Source: Anas platyrhynchos (lineage: Eukaryota > Chordata > Aves > Anseriformes > Anatidae). Taken from it: a DNA stretch of 64,000 nucleotides. Every line of letters begins with the position of its first letter. The stretch's first letter is position 1. The notes beneath the pieces were generated by a model that was given only the letters and a program-made list of their open reading frames with translations, was not told the DNA's origin and did no database searches. A program made the translations under genes and the position numbers. Shown piece after piece: positions 1 to 8,164 of the stretch. Where the stretch lies: the NCBI RefSeq assembly GCF_047663525.1, contig NC_092600.1, positions 3,592,001 to 3,656,000 of the forward strand. The letters are read 5' to 3'.

Positions 1-90
1 GTATATACTTTGTGGTAAGCACCATAAGTATATTTGGGGACCTTAAGGAAAGAGCTCGCTTTAAGGTCCATCTGGAATTGTGTTGTTTAT

Positions 91-345
91 TTCGGTTTTC
101 TGACTCATGGAGTATGGTATTTAACTCTGGTTATTGTTACTGTGATTTTGGCTATTTTTCTGGTGGTAATAGTAGGTTCGTGGCATTGTTATAAGAAAGA
201 TATCGTTATGGTGTTACACAGTTCGGTTTTCTGACTTATCGCATGTGGAATTTGACTCTGACTATTGTTATTGTGATTTTAGCAATATTGCTGGTAATAG
301 TAGCTTTGTGACATCGCTACTGAAAGATATTGCGTGCCTGTAATT
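91..345 (+). repeat. Two-copy diverged tandem repeat in ERV leader
   Basis: Two copies of a unit of about 131 bp begin with TTCGGTTTTCTGACT at 91 and 222. Both continue through shared blocks such as TATTGTTA-TGTGATTTT and GGTAATAGTAG. The copies differ at many positions, so the duplication is old. It lies between the expected 5' LTR/primer-binding site and the gag start. No conserved reading frame runs through both copies. Confidence 0.75.
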
Positions 346-415
346 TTGTGAGTGATACGTTTTTGTGATACGCTTTTGTAAGTAACACGTGTATTCTGAA
401 AGTGTAAACTGGAAA

Positions 416-658
416 ATGGGGGGGCGAGTAAGCAGTGAAATTCCTAAGAAAAGTGCGTTAGGATGTGTTTTGAGTCACTGGAAGGATATTGGAGGATCTG
501 CCGGTGGAAGTGTGAACAGGAAAACATTGATAAAATATTGTAATCAATGGTGGCCGCTTTATAAGCTGGAATGTGGAGAAAAGTGGCCCCTAAATGGAAC
601 TTTAAACTCTAATGTTTTGCTACAGTTAATGTTGGTTTTGAGAAGGAGAATAGGATGA
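416..658 (+). pseudogene. gag: ERV gag, matrix N-terminal remnant
   Basis: The frame opens with ATG at 416 followed by a glycine codon, the usual N-myristoylation context of gammaretroviral Gag. Recognisable matrix features are LSHWKDI near residue 22 and WPLYKLECGEKWPLNGT about residues 45-61, the conserved tryptophan-rich matrix core. The frame stops at 656-658, where a working Gag would continue for several hundred codons. An in-frame extension begins at 389, but 416 is chosen because it gives the Met-Gly start. Family similarity is judged by eye. Confidence 0.72.
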
Positions 659-1365
659 AATGTTGTATACTGATGTTGTTTCAGCATCTTGGTGGGAAAA
701 GGTACGGAATTAAGTTGGCCCCTGACTGAGCCTTTGATGTTGGCATTAGAGAAGTACAGGCTGGAGAAAGATAAAGGAAGTGTTAAAAGGGTTGTTGAAA
801 GTGTTAAAGGTGTTTGAAGTTGAATGAGCAGGGAAAGAGGATGTAGGAATGTTAATAGTTCTGCCTCTGCTCTAGGCAGAGATCTTAAAATCATGGGTGT
901 TAGCCCTTTGGGGCAAATGGATCATGATGGGTCCGAGAGAGAGTTGTTATGGAAACAGAAAAACAGTTAACTCTTAAAACAACCTGAGTTCATGTGCGAG
1001 CTCAGATTACCGATGGGACCGCTCAGGGAACTGTGGACAACTGCATTCCCCTGACCGACCCCACTGAGACCCTAATCATCCCTAAAATTATGAACGGCTA
1101 AGTAAATACTAAAATCTGGATGAATTGGGAATTGAGAATATGCTTCCAACAAGGTCTAAAAGAAACCCCTACGGAATTTTTGGACCAACTCTGAAATGTA
1201 ATGAAAATAAATAAATAAATAAATAAAACAAAACGATTTGGACCTGGCTTCGGAGGACAAATTGACTAGCCTTTTTCTAGGGTAATCATTGGTCCCTGAT
1301 TTCAACAGGAATAACGGGGACCTGGGGAATCTACCCTAGCGGATCCTCCACTGATTATAATGAAG
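659..1365 (+). pseudogene. gag: Decayed remainder of ERV gag, with (AAAT)n microsatellite
   Basis: No long frame survives. Around 1140-1195 the translation FQQGLKETPTEFLDQL resembles the C-terminal part of a gammaretroviral capsid, followed at once by a stop. A run of AAAT units occupies about 1204-1228. Nucleocapsid zinc-knuckle motifs were not seen, so that part is lost or too diverged. Position between matrix and protease supports the assignment, but detail is poor. Confidence 0.55.
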
Positions 1366-1830
1366 CTAGGGGAGGAATGGAAGTGAAATTTCTTATTGAT
1401 ATGGGGCAACGTATTCAGTTCTAAATCAAGCATTAATGCCTTCACAGAATTATTATGCTAGGGTAAAAGGTGTGTTGTGGTTTAACCCGGCTGGCAGCTA
1501 AACACCACGCAGCCGTTCGCTCACCCTCCCCCTCCCTCTCTGAGACGGGGGAGAGAAATGGAAAGTGAAGCCCGTGAGTTGAGATAAAGACAGTTTAATA
1601 AGACAAAATCTGAAACCAGGACAAGGTGTAACCGAAAAGGCTTATTTTTGTGAACCTTTGAAGTACAAGTTAGGGAAACAATGGGGCATACACAGATTTT
1701 TATATACGCCTAACTCCTCATGGGCACTCTTAGGTAGAGATTTATTAGGGCAATTAGGAGCAGAAATTGTCGTTGAAAAAGGGAAAATGAAATTAAGAAT
1801 AGGAGGAGAACAACTAATAAATGTGTTAAG
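1366..1830 (+). pseudogene. pro: ERV protease, broken by a nested insertion
   Basis: An aspartyl protease region. Near 1381-1430 a short translation contains FLIDMG; the usual catalytic Asp-Thr-Gly triad reads Asp-Met-Gly here, and a frame change follows within a few bases. The C-terminal part, including the typical LLGRDLL motif, lies at about 1708-1755 in the open frame 1658-1954. Between the halves sits a 151-bp LTR-like insertion (1473-1623). The altered active site, frame change and insertion each indicate an inactive gene. Confidence 0.7.
1473..1623. mobile_element. Nested 151-bp mini-LTR-like element with 5-bp target-site duplication
   Basis: The element begins TGTTGTGGTTTAACCC and ends CCAGGACA, so it has TG...CA ends. 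It is flanked on both sides by AGGTG (1468-1472 and 1624-1628). Flanking sequence on both sides is ERV protease, so this is a clean insertion. The first roughly 130 bp (CACCACGCAGCCG, GAGATAAAGACAGTTTAATA) resemble the start of a widespread avian ERV LTR, and the last bases resemble its end, with nothing between. It is therefore best read as an internally deleted LTR. The family match is from memory. Confidence 0.7.
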
Positions 1831-1936
1831 CTTGGCACTAATACAAACTGACCCTAAAAGTGAAATACCTTTAGAGATCACAGATCAATATGTCCAGGAG
1901 TTTGGGCTACCGAAGTCCCTGGAAGAGCAAAAATGT

Positions 1937-2960
1937 GACCTTAATAATTATTAAATTAAAGCCAGGAGAGAAACCCGTTAAGGTTAAGTAATATCCTTTG
2001 AGGATAGAAGATAGGAAAGGAATTAAAGAGATAATTGATAGATTTATACAGTATGGATTATTGATTGAATGCGAATCAGAATACAATACACCCATATTGC
2101 CAATTAAAAAGGCAGATGGGAAAAGCTATAGGCTAGTTCAGGATCTGAGGGCCATAAATAAGATCACTGAGGATATACATCCAGTAGTGGCAAACCCTTA
2201 TACTTTGCCGACTAAATTAAAGAATAGTCAAGTCTGGTTTACCGTACTGGATTTAAAAGACGCCTTCTTCTGCCTAGGCTTAGCCACAGAAAGCCAAAAC
2301 CTATTTGCCTTTGAATGGGAAAATCCCAATTCAGGCAGAAAAGACGCAGCTTACGTGGACATTACTACCTCAAGGATTCAAGAATAGCCCCACTATTTTT
2401 GGAAACCAATTAGCAAGGGAACTCGAAACATGGATGCCTCCGGACACTGAAGGTGCTTTGTTACAATATGTAGATGATCTCTTAATAGCTACCGAGACTG
2501 AAGGGAGCTGTATTCAATGGACTATAAGTTTTCTTAATTTTCTGGGTTTAAAATGGATATCAAGTCTCTTGACAGAAAGTCCAGCTGGCTCAACAAAGTG
2601 TGACCTATCTGGGATTTGAAATTTCGGGAGGACAACGAGAACTAGGAACTGAACATAAGGAAGTCATTTGCCGGACTCCAGAACCTCAAACGGTAAAGGA
2701 GCTACAAACCTTTTTAGGAATGACAGGTTGGTGTCGCCTTTGGATTTATAATTATGGACGATTGGTAAAGCCTCTATGTGAATTGATAAAGATTAACCAG
2801 TCAAAGTTAGTCTGGACTGGAGAAGCACAAAAAGTCTTTAAACAAGAATTGATGATTTTAAAATATCAAGCAATATTAGTAGAACTAGATGATGTGGAAA
2901 TTGTGGTCACTAATGTCGTAAATCCAGCTTCTTTCCTTAGCAGAACTCTGGATGAACCTA
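1937..2960 (+). pseudogene. pol: ERV reverse transcriptase, frameshifted
   Basis: Reverse transcriptase spread over three frames: 1998-2387, 2305-2619 and 2600-3346. The first holds the fingers and palm with TVLDLKDAFF (catalytic motif A aspartate). The second holds LLPQGFKNSPTIF and the catalytic YVDD box at 2467-2478. The third starts the thumb with FLGMTGWCRLWI, a typical gammaretroviral stretch. Frame changes occur near 2340-2390 and 2590-2610. Part of the connection region seems missing around 2880-2915. The catalytic aspartates remain, but the breaks prevent a continuous product. Confidence 0.88.
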
Positions 2961-3019
2961 TAACTCATGATTGTATAGAAACAATAGAGACTGTGTATTC
3001 TAGTCGACCCAATCTTAAG

Positions 3020-3579
3020 GAAGAACCTTTAGAAGATGCTGACGAATCTTGGTATACTGATGGGAGCAGCTTTGTAAAACAAGGACAACGTAAGGCAGGA
3101 TACGCTGTTACAACTGCTCAACAGGTAATCGAGTCTAAACCATTACCCCCTGGGACATCCGCCCAGAAAGCAGAGATAATTGCTCTTACACGAGCACTGG
3201 AACTAGCAGCAGGAAGGAAAATAAGTATTTGGACAGACTCTAAATATGCATTCGGCGTGGTACATGCTCATGGAGCGATATGGAAAGAACGTGGATTGCT
3301 GACTGCTCAGGGAAAACAAAAAGAAAACATGCTGAAGAAATTTTAAAATTGTTACAGGCTGTAAAACAATCAGAAAAGGTAGCTATGATGCATTGCCAAG
3401 GACACCAAAAGGGAAACTCTGATTTTGAAATTGGAAATCGATTGGCAGATCAGGAGGCTAAACAGGCAGCTGAAATAACTGAGGTGAAGGCATTGTCTTT
3501 AATACCAGATGGTAAAATCCAAACTATATATATGAACCAAAAAGCCAAATTATACAAAAGAAGACTTAAAATTAATTGA
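3020..3579 (+). pseudogene. pol: ERV RNase H domain
   Basis: The RNase H core follows reverse transcriptase. WYTDGSSF at 3050-3073 carries the first catalytic aspartate, KAEIIALTRAL the glutamate, and IWTDSKYAF the second aspartate. The frame ends at 3346. An overlapping frame (3280-3579) carries the C-terminal piece with CQGHQKGNSDFE...NRLADQ, including the last conserved histidine and aspartate. All catalytic positions are still recognisable across the two frames, so the single break near 3300-3346 is probably the main lesion here. Confidence 0.85.
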
Positions 3580-3589
3580 AGATTTGAAA

Positions 3590-4701
3590 GGTAAAATGAA
3601 ACCAGATAGATGAGTATATTTAAAAGATAACTGTGTAATAATACCCTCTAATTTGATATGGCCCATAGTTCTTACAGAACACAATAAAACACATCGGGGA
3701 GCTGACACATTGCATAAGAGCCTGAGTCAGACATTAGTGGAACAAAATTTATATACAACAATAAAACAAGTAACTCAACAATGTAGCATTTGCTTACACA
3801 ATAACCCCAATACCAAGAATAGAATAAAATTTGGAATAATCAGTAAAGGGAATTATTCGGGGCAACTGTGGCAAATTGATTTTTCAGAACTCCCTAGAAA
3901 AGGGGGGTATTGTTATTTACTGGTTCTGACTGACATGATTTCAGGAAGGCCTGAAGCCTTTCCCTGTCGAACAAACAAAGCAAGAAGAAGTGGTTAAAGT
4001 CTTGTTAAATTAAATAATACCATGCTTTGGGATTCTAGTAGCAATGTCTTCTGATAGAGTTTCACATTTTTGTGTGCAAGTGGTACAACAGATAAGTAAG
4101 ATTCTAAAGATATTCTAAAGACAACTGCATACTCTTTATAGACAGCAGGCAAGTGGACAGGTAGAAAAAATGAAACATTTAATTAAACAACAAATAGCTA
4201 AAATCAGACAAGAATCTAATTTGTCATGACCTCAATCCCTCCCTTTAGCATTACTTAGAATTTGAGTTAAACCTAGAATAAAAAGGGAATTTGAGTCCCT
4301 TTGAAATCTTATTTGGAAGGCCGTATCCATTTCTATTTAGTGGAGAGGATCGAACGCAGTTAGGATTAGAATATTTATATGCATATATAACTGAACTTCA
4401 GAAATAATTAAATAAAGTACATAAATTTGTTCTCAGGACCTGGGCTAGACGGTTGGATCAACCAATCCACCCTTTTAAGCTCAGGGATTATATATATAAA
4501 GACTTTTTCAGGACAACCCCTAGAGGAAAAATGGAAGGAAAGTGGACGGGACCATACCAGGTATTACTGACAACACACACCGCCATTAAGATTAAGGAGC
4601 AAGCAGCTTGGATCCACGATTCAAAGGTGAAAAAGGCCCCGGCGAGGAAATGGACCACGACCCCAATTGGACCAGCAAAATTGTGTTTTTCCAGATCCTA
4701 A
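3590..4701 (+). pseudogene. pol: ERV integrase, broken
   Basis: The N-terminal zinc-binding region has THRGADTLHKSL and CSICLHN, and the catalytic core has WQIDFSE and LVLTDMISGRPEAF (two aspartates). These lie in frame 3653-3997. Stops then interrupt the core; SGQVEKMKHLIKQQ at about 4150-4190 still carries the catalytic glutamate (4164-4166). The C-terminal DNA-binding domain is in frame 4453-4701, with KWTGPYQVLLTT and AAWIHDSKVK. The last 52 bp overlap the env start, the usual gammaretroviral arrangement. Confidence 0.85.
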
Positions 4702-5203
4702 TGATTGTGGGGATATGGTTGTCAGATTTGGGATGGGCAACTTGGGATGAGAACTTACACCTGACCTTAATACAAACTGTATCTCAAGTGATTAATAAGA
4801 CGAACTGTTGGGTATGCACCCATCTGCCACAGCATGGGAATAAGGGTATATCGTTAATTGGGATTCCCTTGCCTGCAAACTTATCTTGGACTAATTTGTG
4901 GGAAAACACATCTTGGGTCAAAAAAAATATGAAGAAGTTTTGGAACTAGAAGTTAGTAGCTTTGTGCCATTGGAATCTTACTATGTATGTGTACAAAGGT
5001 GTAACCCGCCTAAGGGTATGGGAAAACAGGATTGTATAAATACGGGTACTACTTATGTGGGAAATCAGACATCTTGTAATCAAACAATTGATATTAGTAC
5101 AACTAGCAGTTGGGCAAATTCAACCAGCTGGCCAGTTCCAGAAGGAAAAGGGTGGTATTGGCTATGCAATGATACAGCCCGTAAGGTCTTGCCCGAGAAC
5201 TAG
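4650..5203 (+). pseudogene. env: ERV env, surface subunit, frameshifted
   Basis: Probable start ATG at 4650 inside the integrase C-terminus. A hydrophobic signal segment (IVFFQILMIVGIWL) follows after about ten residues. NCWVCTHLP carries a CXXC motif of the type used by gammaretroviral Env for disulfide exchange with the transmembrane subunit. The frame ends at 4949 and a second one (4898-5203) continues with several N-glycosylation sequons and paired cysteines. It stops at 5201-5203, just before the transmembrane-subunit frame. The surface subunit is short, about 200 codons. Two breaks make it a pseudogene. Confidence 0.78.
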
Positions 5204-5239
5204 AAGGGAACTTGCACTCTTGGAGCAGTAGTCCCCAGT

Positions 5240-5839
5240 ATGACAGTACATGATGTAGTGCCTCGAGGTTACTTGAGAAATCATATCTGGAGAATTAGAC
5301 GAAAAATTAACAATCCATTGATAGAGAGACACACCGCTTTTCATAGTTTTGTTCGATGGTTTATCCCATGGTTAGGAGTGAATGAATTGGAAAGGGCGAT
5401 AGTTAATATTTCTGCAATTCTAGAGAAGTTAGAAAACAAAACTCTGGATGCTATAAAGGCTCAACAAGAAGAGATATCTAGTTTATCACAGGTAGTATTA
5501 CAAAATCGGATGGCCCTAGACTTGTTACTGGCCGCTCAAGGGGGAGTCTGTACAGTAATAAATACAAGTTGTTGTATGTATGTAGATCAGAGTGGAAGGA
5601 TCTCTACCAACCTGGAAGAAATATGGAAGCAGACAAGGGTCCTACATGAGATCAGTAAAGATGATCTTTCATGGAGTTTTAGTGAAATATGGAATAAGTT
5701 AACCGCCTGGTTGCCCAACTTCCAATGGTGGGAACAAGTGTTCATTGCTCTAATCACATTAGTAGTGTTAGGAATATTTGTGTGCATGTTGTTTAGATGC
5801 CTGCTTTGTTGTGTTACTGTAAATAATGAAAGTATCTGA
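5240..5839 (+). CDS. env: ERV env transmembrane subunit, open 199-codon frame
   Basis: An uninterrupted frame from ATG 5240. In order: a basic stretch RIRRK (18-22) that may be a furin-site remnant; a heptad-like helix (about 50-85); LQNRMALDLLLAAQGG (87-102) matching the position of the retroviral immunosuppressive-type domain; CX6CC at C104, C111 and C112; a tryptophan-rich pre-membrane region (145-165); a membrane helix (about 168-185); and a cysteine-rich tail. The upstream surface-subunit frame stops at 5203, so no complete Env can be read. Whether this ORF is translated is unknown. It is a remnant, but less damaged than gag and pol. Confidence 0.7.
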   Translation: MTVHDVVPRGYLRNHIWRIRRKINNPLIERHTAFHSFVRWFIPWLGVNELERAIVNISAILEKLENKTLDAIKAQQEEISSLSQVVLQNRMALDLLLAAQGGVCTVINTSCCMYVDQSGRISTNLEEIWKQTRVLHEISKDDLSWSFSEIWNKLTAWLPNFQWWEQVFIALITLVVLGIFVCMLFRCLLCCVTVNNESI

Positions 5840-5856
5840 TGCAAAAGAATTTGCAT

Positions 5857-5876
5857 GGGAAAAGAAAAGGGGGGAT
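5857..5876 (+). other. ERV polypurine tract
   Basis: The purine run GGGAAAAGAAAAGGGGGGA lies immediately before the 3' LTR. It fits the plus-strand primer of reverse transcription, and its position sets the LTR start at the TG of 5877-5878. Confidence 0.85.
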
Positions 5877-6449
5877 TGATTAAGGAGGTATTGGGGAGGT
5901 ATTGGGGAGGCAAGGACAATCCCCAGACATGGACTGTATATCTCGAAACAAGACACTGGAACTCATGATAAGGAAGCGGCAAACGGACAGAGAAACAAAT
6001 GTAAGGACTATAAATCTCAAAATTGGACATTGGAATTCATTATAAAGATACAACAAACGGAAGAATTGGCAACAACCAGCTCTCACAATTAAGAAACATG
6101 CCAATTCAGCAGATTCCTGACCAAAGGTGAAAAGTACACTGTGAGGAAGACTCGGGGTCTTCCTCCCAAAGACCCCTGCCCACGTCCCAAAGACCCCTGC
6201 CCACAATTCTTGGGAGGCTCTACGCAGGCGCAAGGTGCCAAAAGGCTAATTAGCATGAGAAGCGAGGGAAGGCGGGGATAGGTAATGCATATGTATAGGC
6301 GCTTGTAGAATATTGATAGATTGATTGTATAAATTCAAGACTGCTTTCCGCTTTGGGTATGCACGATAGGTGGAGAGATCCCCCGTGCATCCAGCGCTGC
6401 AATAAAGAATATACCACTTAAAGGAATTTCGGCTTCGATCTTTGAATCA
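5877..6449 (+). repeat. ERV 3' LTR, 573 bp
   Basis: It begins TGATT directly after the polypurine tract and ends AATCA, a 5-bp inverted terminal match. U3 contains the tandem GGTATTGGGGA at about 5887-5910, a diverged 74-bp-period duplication (5932-5986 and 6006-6060), and two copies of CCCAAAGACCCCTGCCCAC at about 6164-6201. TATAAA at 6328-6333 is the likely core promoter, and AATAAA at 6401-6406 the polyadenylation signal, leaving about 45 bp of downstream R/U5. It lies in sense orientation 431 bp before an IL9-like exon. Confidence 0.85.
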
Positions 6450-6880
6450 TTATAACCAAAAGACATAGGTGCCTGCTTTGAAAATCTCCCCAGGACCTTG
6501 TTTTGTAATTAGGTGGCCAAGCTCTTTGCAGACTTGGACCAGAGATGCCAGGCCACAGGTGTCAGCTCTAGGTGTCTCCAAACACCATTTCACTCCTGCA
6601 AGTCTCCTGAAATAAGGTGAAAGCCAGCATTAGCTGGAACTCTGCTTCAAAGAGTTTACTGTAGCAGTCTGAGGTTTTATGAGACGTGGCAGATGTTTCT
6701 TACTGCAGACATTTACAAACCACCCAAAGTTCTTGTATCATTTTCAATAATGCAAAATAAGTCACCTTTCACTGCGATGTGCTGTCACATAATGGAATGC
6801 ACATTTCTTTCTGTAGATAAGCACAAAATGCATTCTAGTCACTTCCTATAACTTTTTCTAATTCCTTTGTCATTTAACAG
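6450..6880 (+). other. Intronic sequence between ERV and IL9-like exon
   Basis: No exon, repeat or conserved motif was recognised apart from the polypyrimidine tract and CAG acceptor ending at 6880. It is probably intron sequence flanking the provirus insertion. Confidence 0.6.
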
Positions 6881-8011
6881 CCTGGCCATGAACTGGCATG
6901 CTTTGTGGATGGAACTGGATACATGCTGGAAAAAAACCTGGCTTCAAACAGTGTACTTAGAAGGCTTAATCGATCCTTTCAGACTCAGCTGGATAGAAAC
7001 CTCTGTGAAGTAAGACATTCCTATTTTTCTGTACATCTTTGTCTATATTCTACAAAACAAAGGATATTTATAATTATTTTTTGTTTTTGCAACTGTTTGA
7101 TTAAATTCAAACGTGTTTTATAAAATACATAAACCTATACTTGCTTTATGCAAGAGGTAGATATGGGAGTGAGAACATACACGACGTGATAGAAAGCTGT
7201 TAAAATTGGCAAGGAAAACAAGGAGATGGGTCCTACAGCACTATGCCCTTTCCCTCCTCCAAATCCCGTTAGCATCTGGACCATTAACCACAGAACTCTG
7301 GGAGAGGAGCTTGCTTCAAATTGCTTTTCTGTTTCCCTTTCTCAGAAGGTGTTTCTGCACTAACTAATAATGGTGCAGAAGCACCGAGCAGTGTGGCTGG
7401 GGACAGGCAGGCAGAGATGTCCTTCTCTGGAGCATTACTTCTACCTAAGCTGCAGTATGCTTGGGCACGAACTACTGCTGTGACCTGCAGCATCTTTAAA
7501 CTTGTGATGATGCTCAGAAAGACTCCCGGATCCCCAGATGCCCTTTTTGAGGCAGTGAAGCACCCCTTATTTACATACTGAGCAAAAGTGTTGTGTAATT
7601 CAATCAGACAGGGAAGGTGCTGAGGCTGCAGTTTCGAACTCCTTCAAGCTCGCTTTAAATTCTCAAGGGTGGATATTGCTGGAACGGTGCTGCACCAGTG
7701 AGCGGGCTCAGTGCCCTGCTGGCCCCCAGGTTCATACACTGCTGGAGCTGTCCTCTTCGCTGGGTCAAAGAACAGTTCTTTCAGAATTGTTTTTGAAATC
7801 CTTCATCTGCTCCGAAGATTGTGTATCTTAACTGTTTCATCTAAGACTTCTGTTTTTTGTAAAATCTTTCACAACCTAATCTTTATTCTTCCTTCCGTCA
7901 CAGAGCCTGGCACGTGGGCAAAAATGCCAGTACAACACCAAAGGAAATGTGAGGACATTTTTGAATGAAATCCTGAAAACCTATCAAGCAATCAAGAAAA
8001 AAAGAATTTAA
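6881..8011 (+). CDS. IL9: Interleukin-9-like cytokine, last two coding exons (partial)
   Basis: Exon A is 6881-7009 (43 codons, phase 0 at both ends), preceded by TTTAACAG and followed by GTAAGA. Exon B is 7904-8011 (35 codons plus TAA), preceded by CCGTCACAG. The encoded tail has a CFVDG start, LNRSF (one N-glycosylation sequon), NLCE, and ends QKCQYNTKGNVRTFLNEIL, then a basic C-terminus. A cysteine followed by Gly-Asn and a TFL helix resembles the C-terminus of mammalian IL-9, and human IL9 ends with two similarly sized exons. Position beside FBXL21 and LECT2 agrees with human 5q31. IL-9 is a secreted four-helix cytokine signalling through IL9R and the common gamma chain. The signal peptide and earlier exons lie outside the window. 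Another short-chain cytokine is possible. Confidence 0.72.
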
Positions 8012-8079
8012 TTTTTTTTTTTTTTTTTTAAAGAAGATTAAGAAATGAAACTCTGCAATAAGTAGGGGGAAGGGAAAAG

Positions 8080-8098
8080 TTATTTATTGTATTTATTG
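8080..8098 (+). promoter_or_regulatory. AU-rich element in IL9-like 3'UTR
   Basis: TTATTTATTGTATTTATT lies about 70 bp after the stop codon. Overlapping ATTTA pentamers are the classic mRNA-instability signal of cytokine transcripts, which supports the cytokine reading of the upstream exons. Confidence 0.7.
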
Positions 8099-8142
8099 TC
8101 CATCTTCAATATAAAAAGGTAGAAATAATGAGTGTTAAAACC

Positions 8143-8148
8143 AATAAA
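8143..8148 (+). terminator. Polyadenylation signal of IL9-like gene
   Basis: A canonical AATAAA 132 bp after the stop codon, following the AU-rich element. It gives a short 3'UTR of roughly 150 nt. Confidence 0.75.
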
Positions 8149-8164
8149 ACTGTAATTTACATGA

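Larger units (their letters stand above)
1..6449 (+). mobile_element. Endogenous retrovirus (class I, gamma-like), 5' end outside window
   Basis: A provirus in order leader, gag, pol, env, polypurine tract, 3' LTR, all on the plus strand. The gamma-like assignment rests on the matrix and capsid remnants, the LLGRDLL protease motif, YVDD reverse transcriptase, an env start overlapping the end of integrase, CWVC in the surface subunit and CX6CC in the transmembrane subunit. No 5' LTR or primer-binding site is visible, so it begins left of base 1. Gag and pol carry many stops and frame changes, so it is not autonomous. It ends 431 bp upstream of an IL9-like exon on the same strand. The sequence after the 3' LTR begins TTATA, and a matching 4-5 bp target-site copy should lie outside the window. 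Confidence 0.93.

Noticed and set aside
1-90. Possible 5' LTR at the left edge
   Set aside because: Nothing matches the end of the 3' LTR (AATTTCGGCTTCGATC...AATCA) here, so this is leader sequence and the 5' LTR must lie further left.
5587-6030. 147-codon minus-strand ORF over the ERV env end and LTR
   Set aside because: It is antisense to the recognised transmembrane-subunit frame and has no known domain. Considered a shadow, although antisense retroviral ORFs do exist elsewhere.
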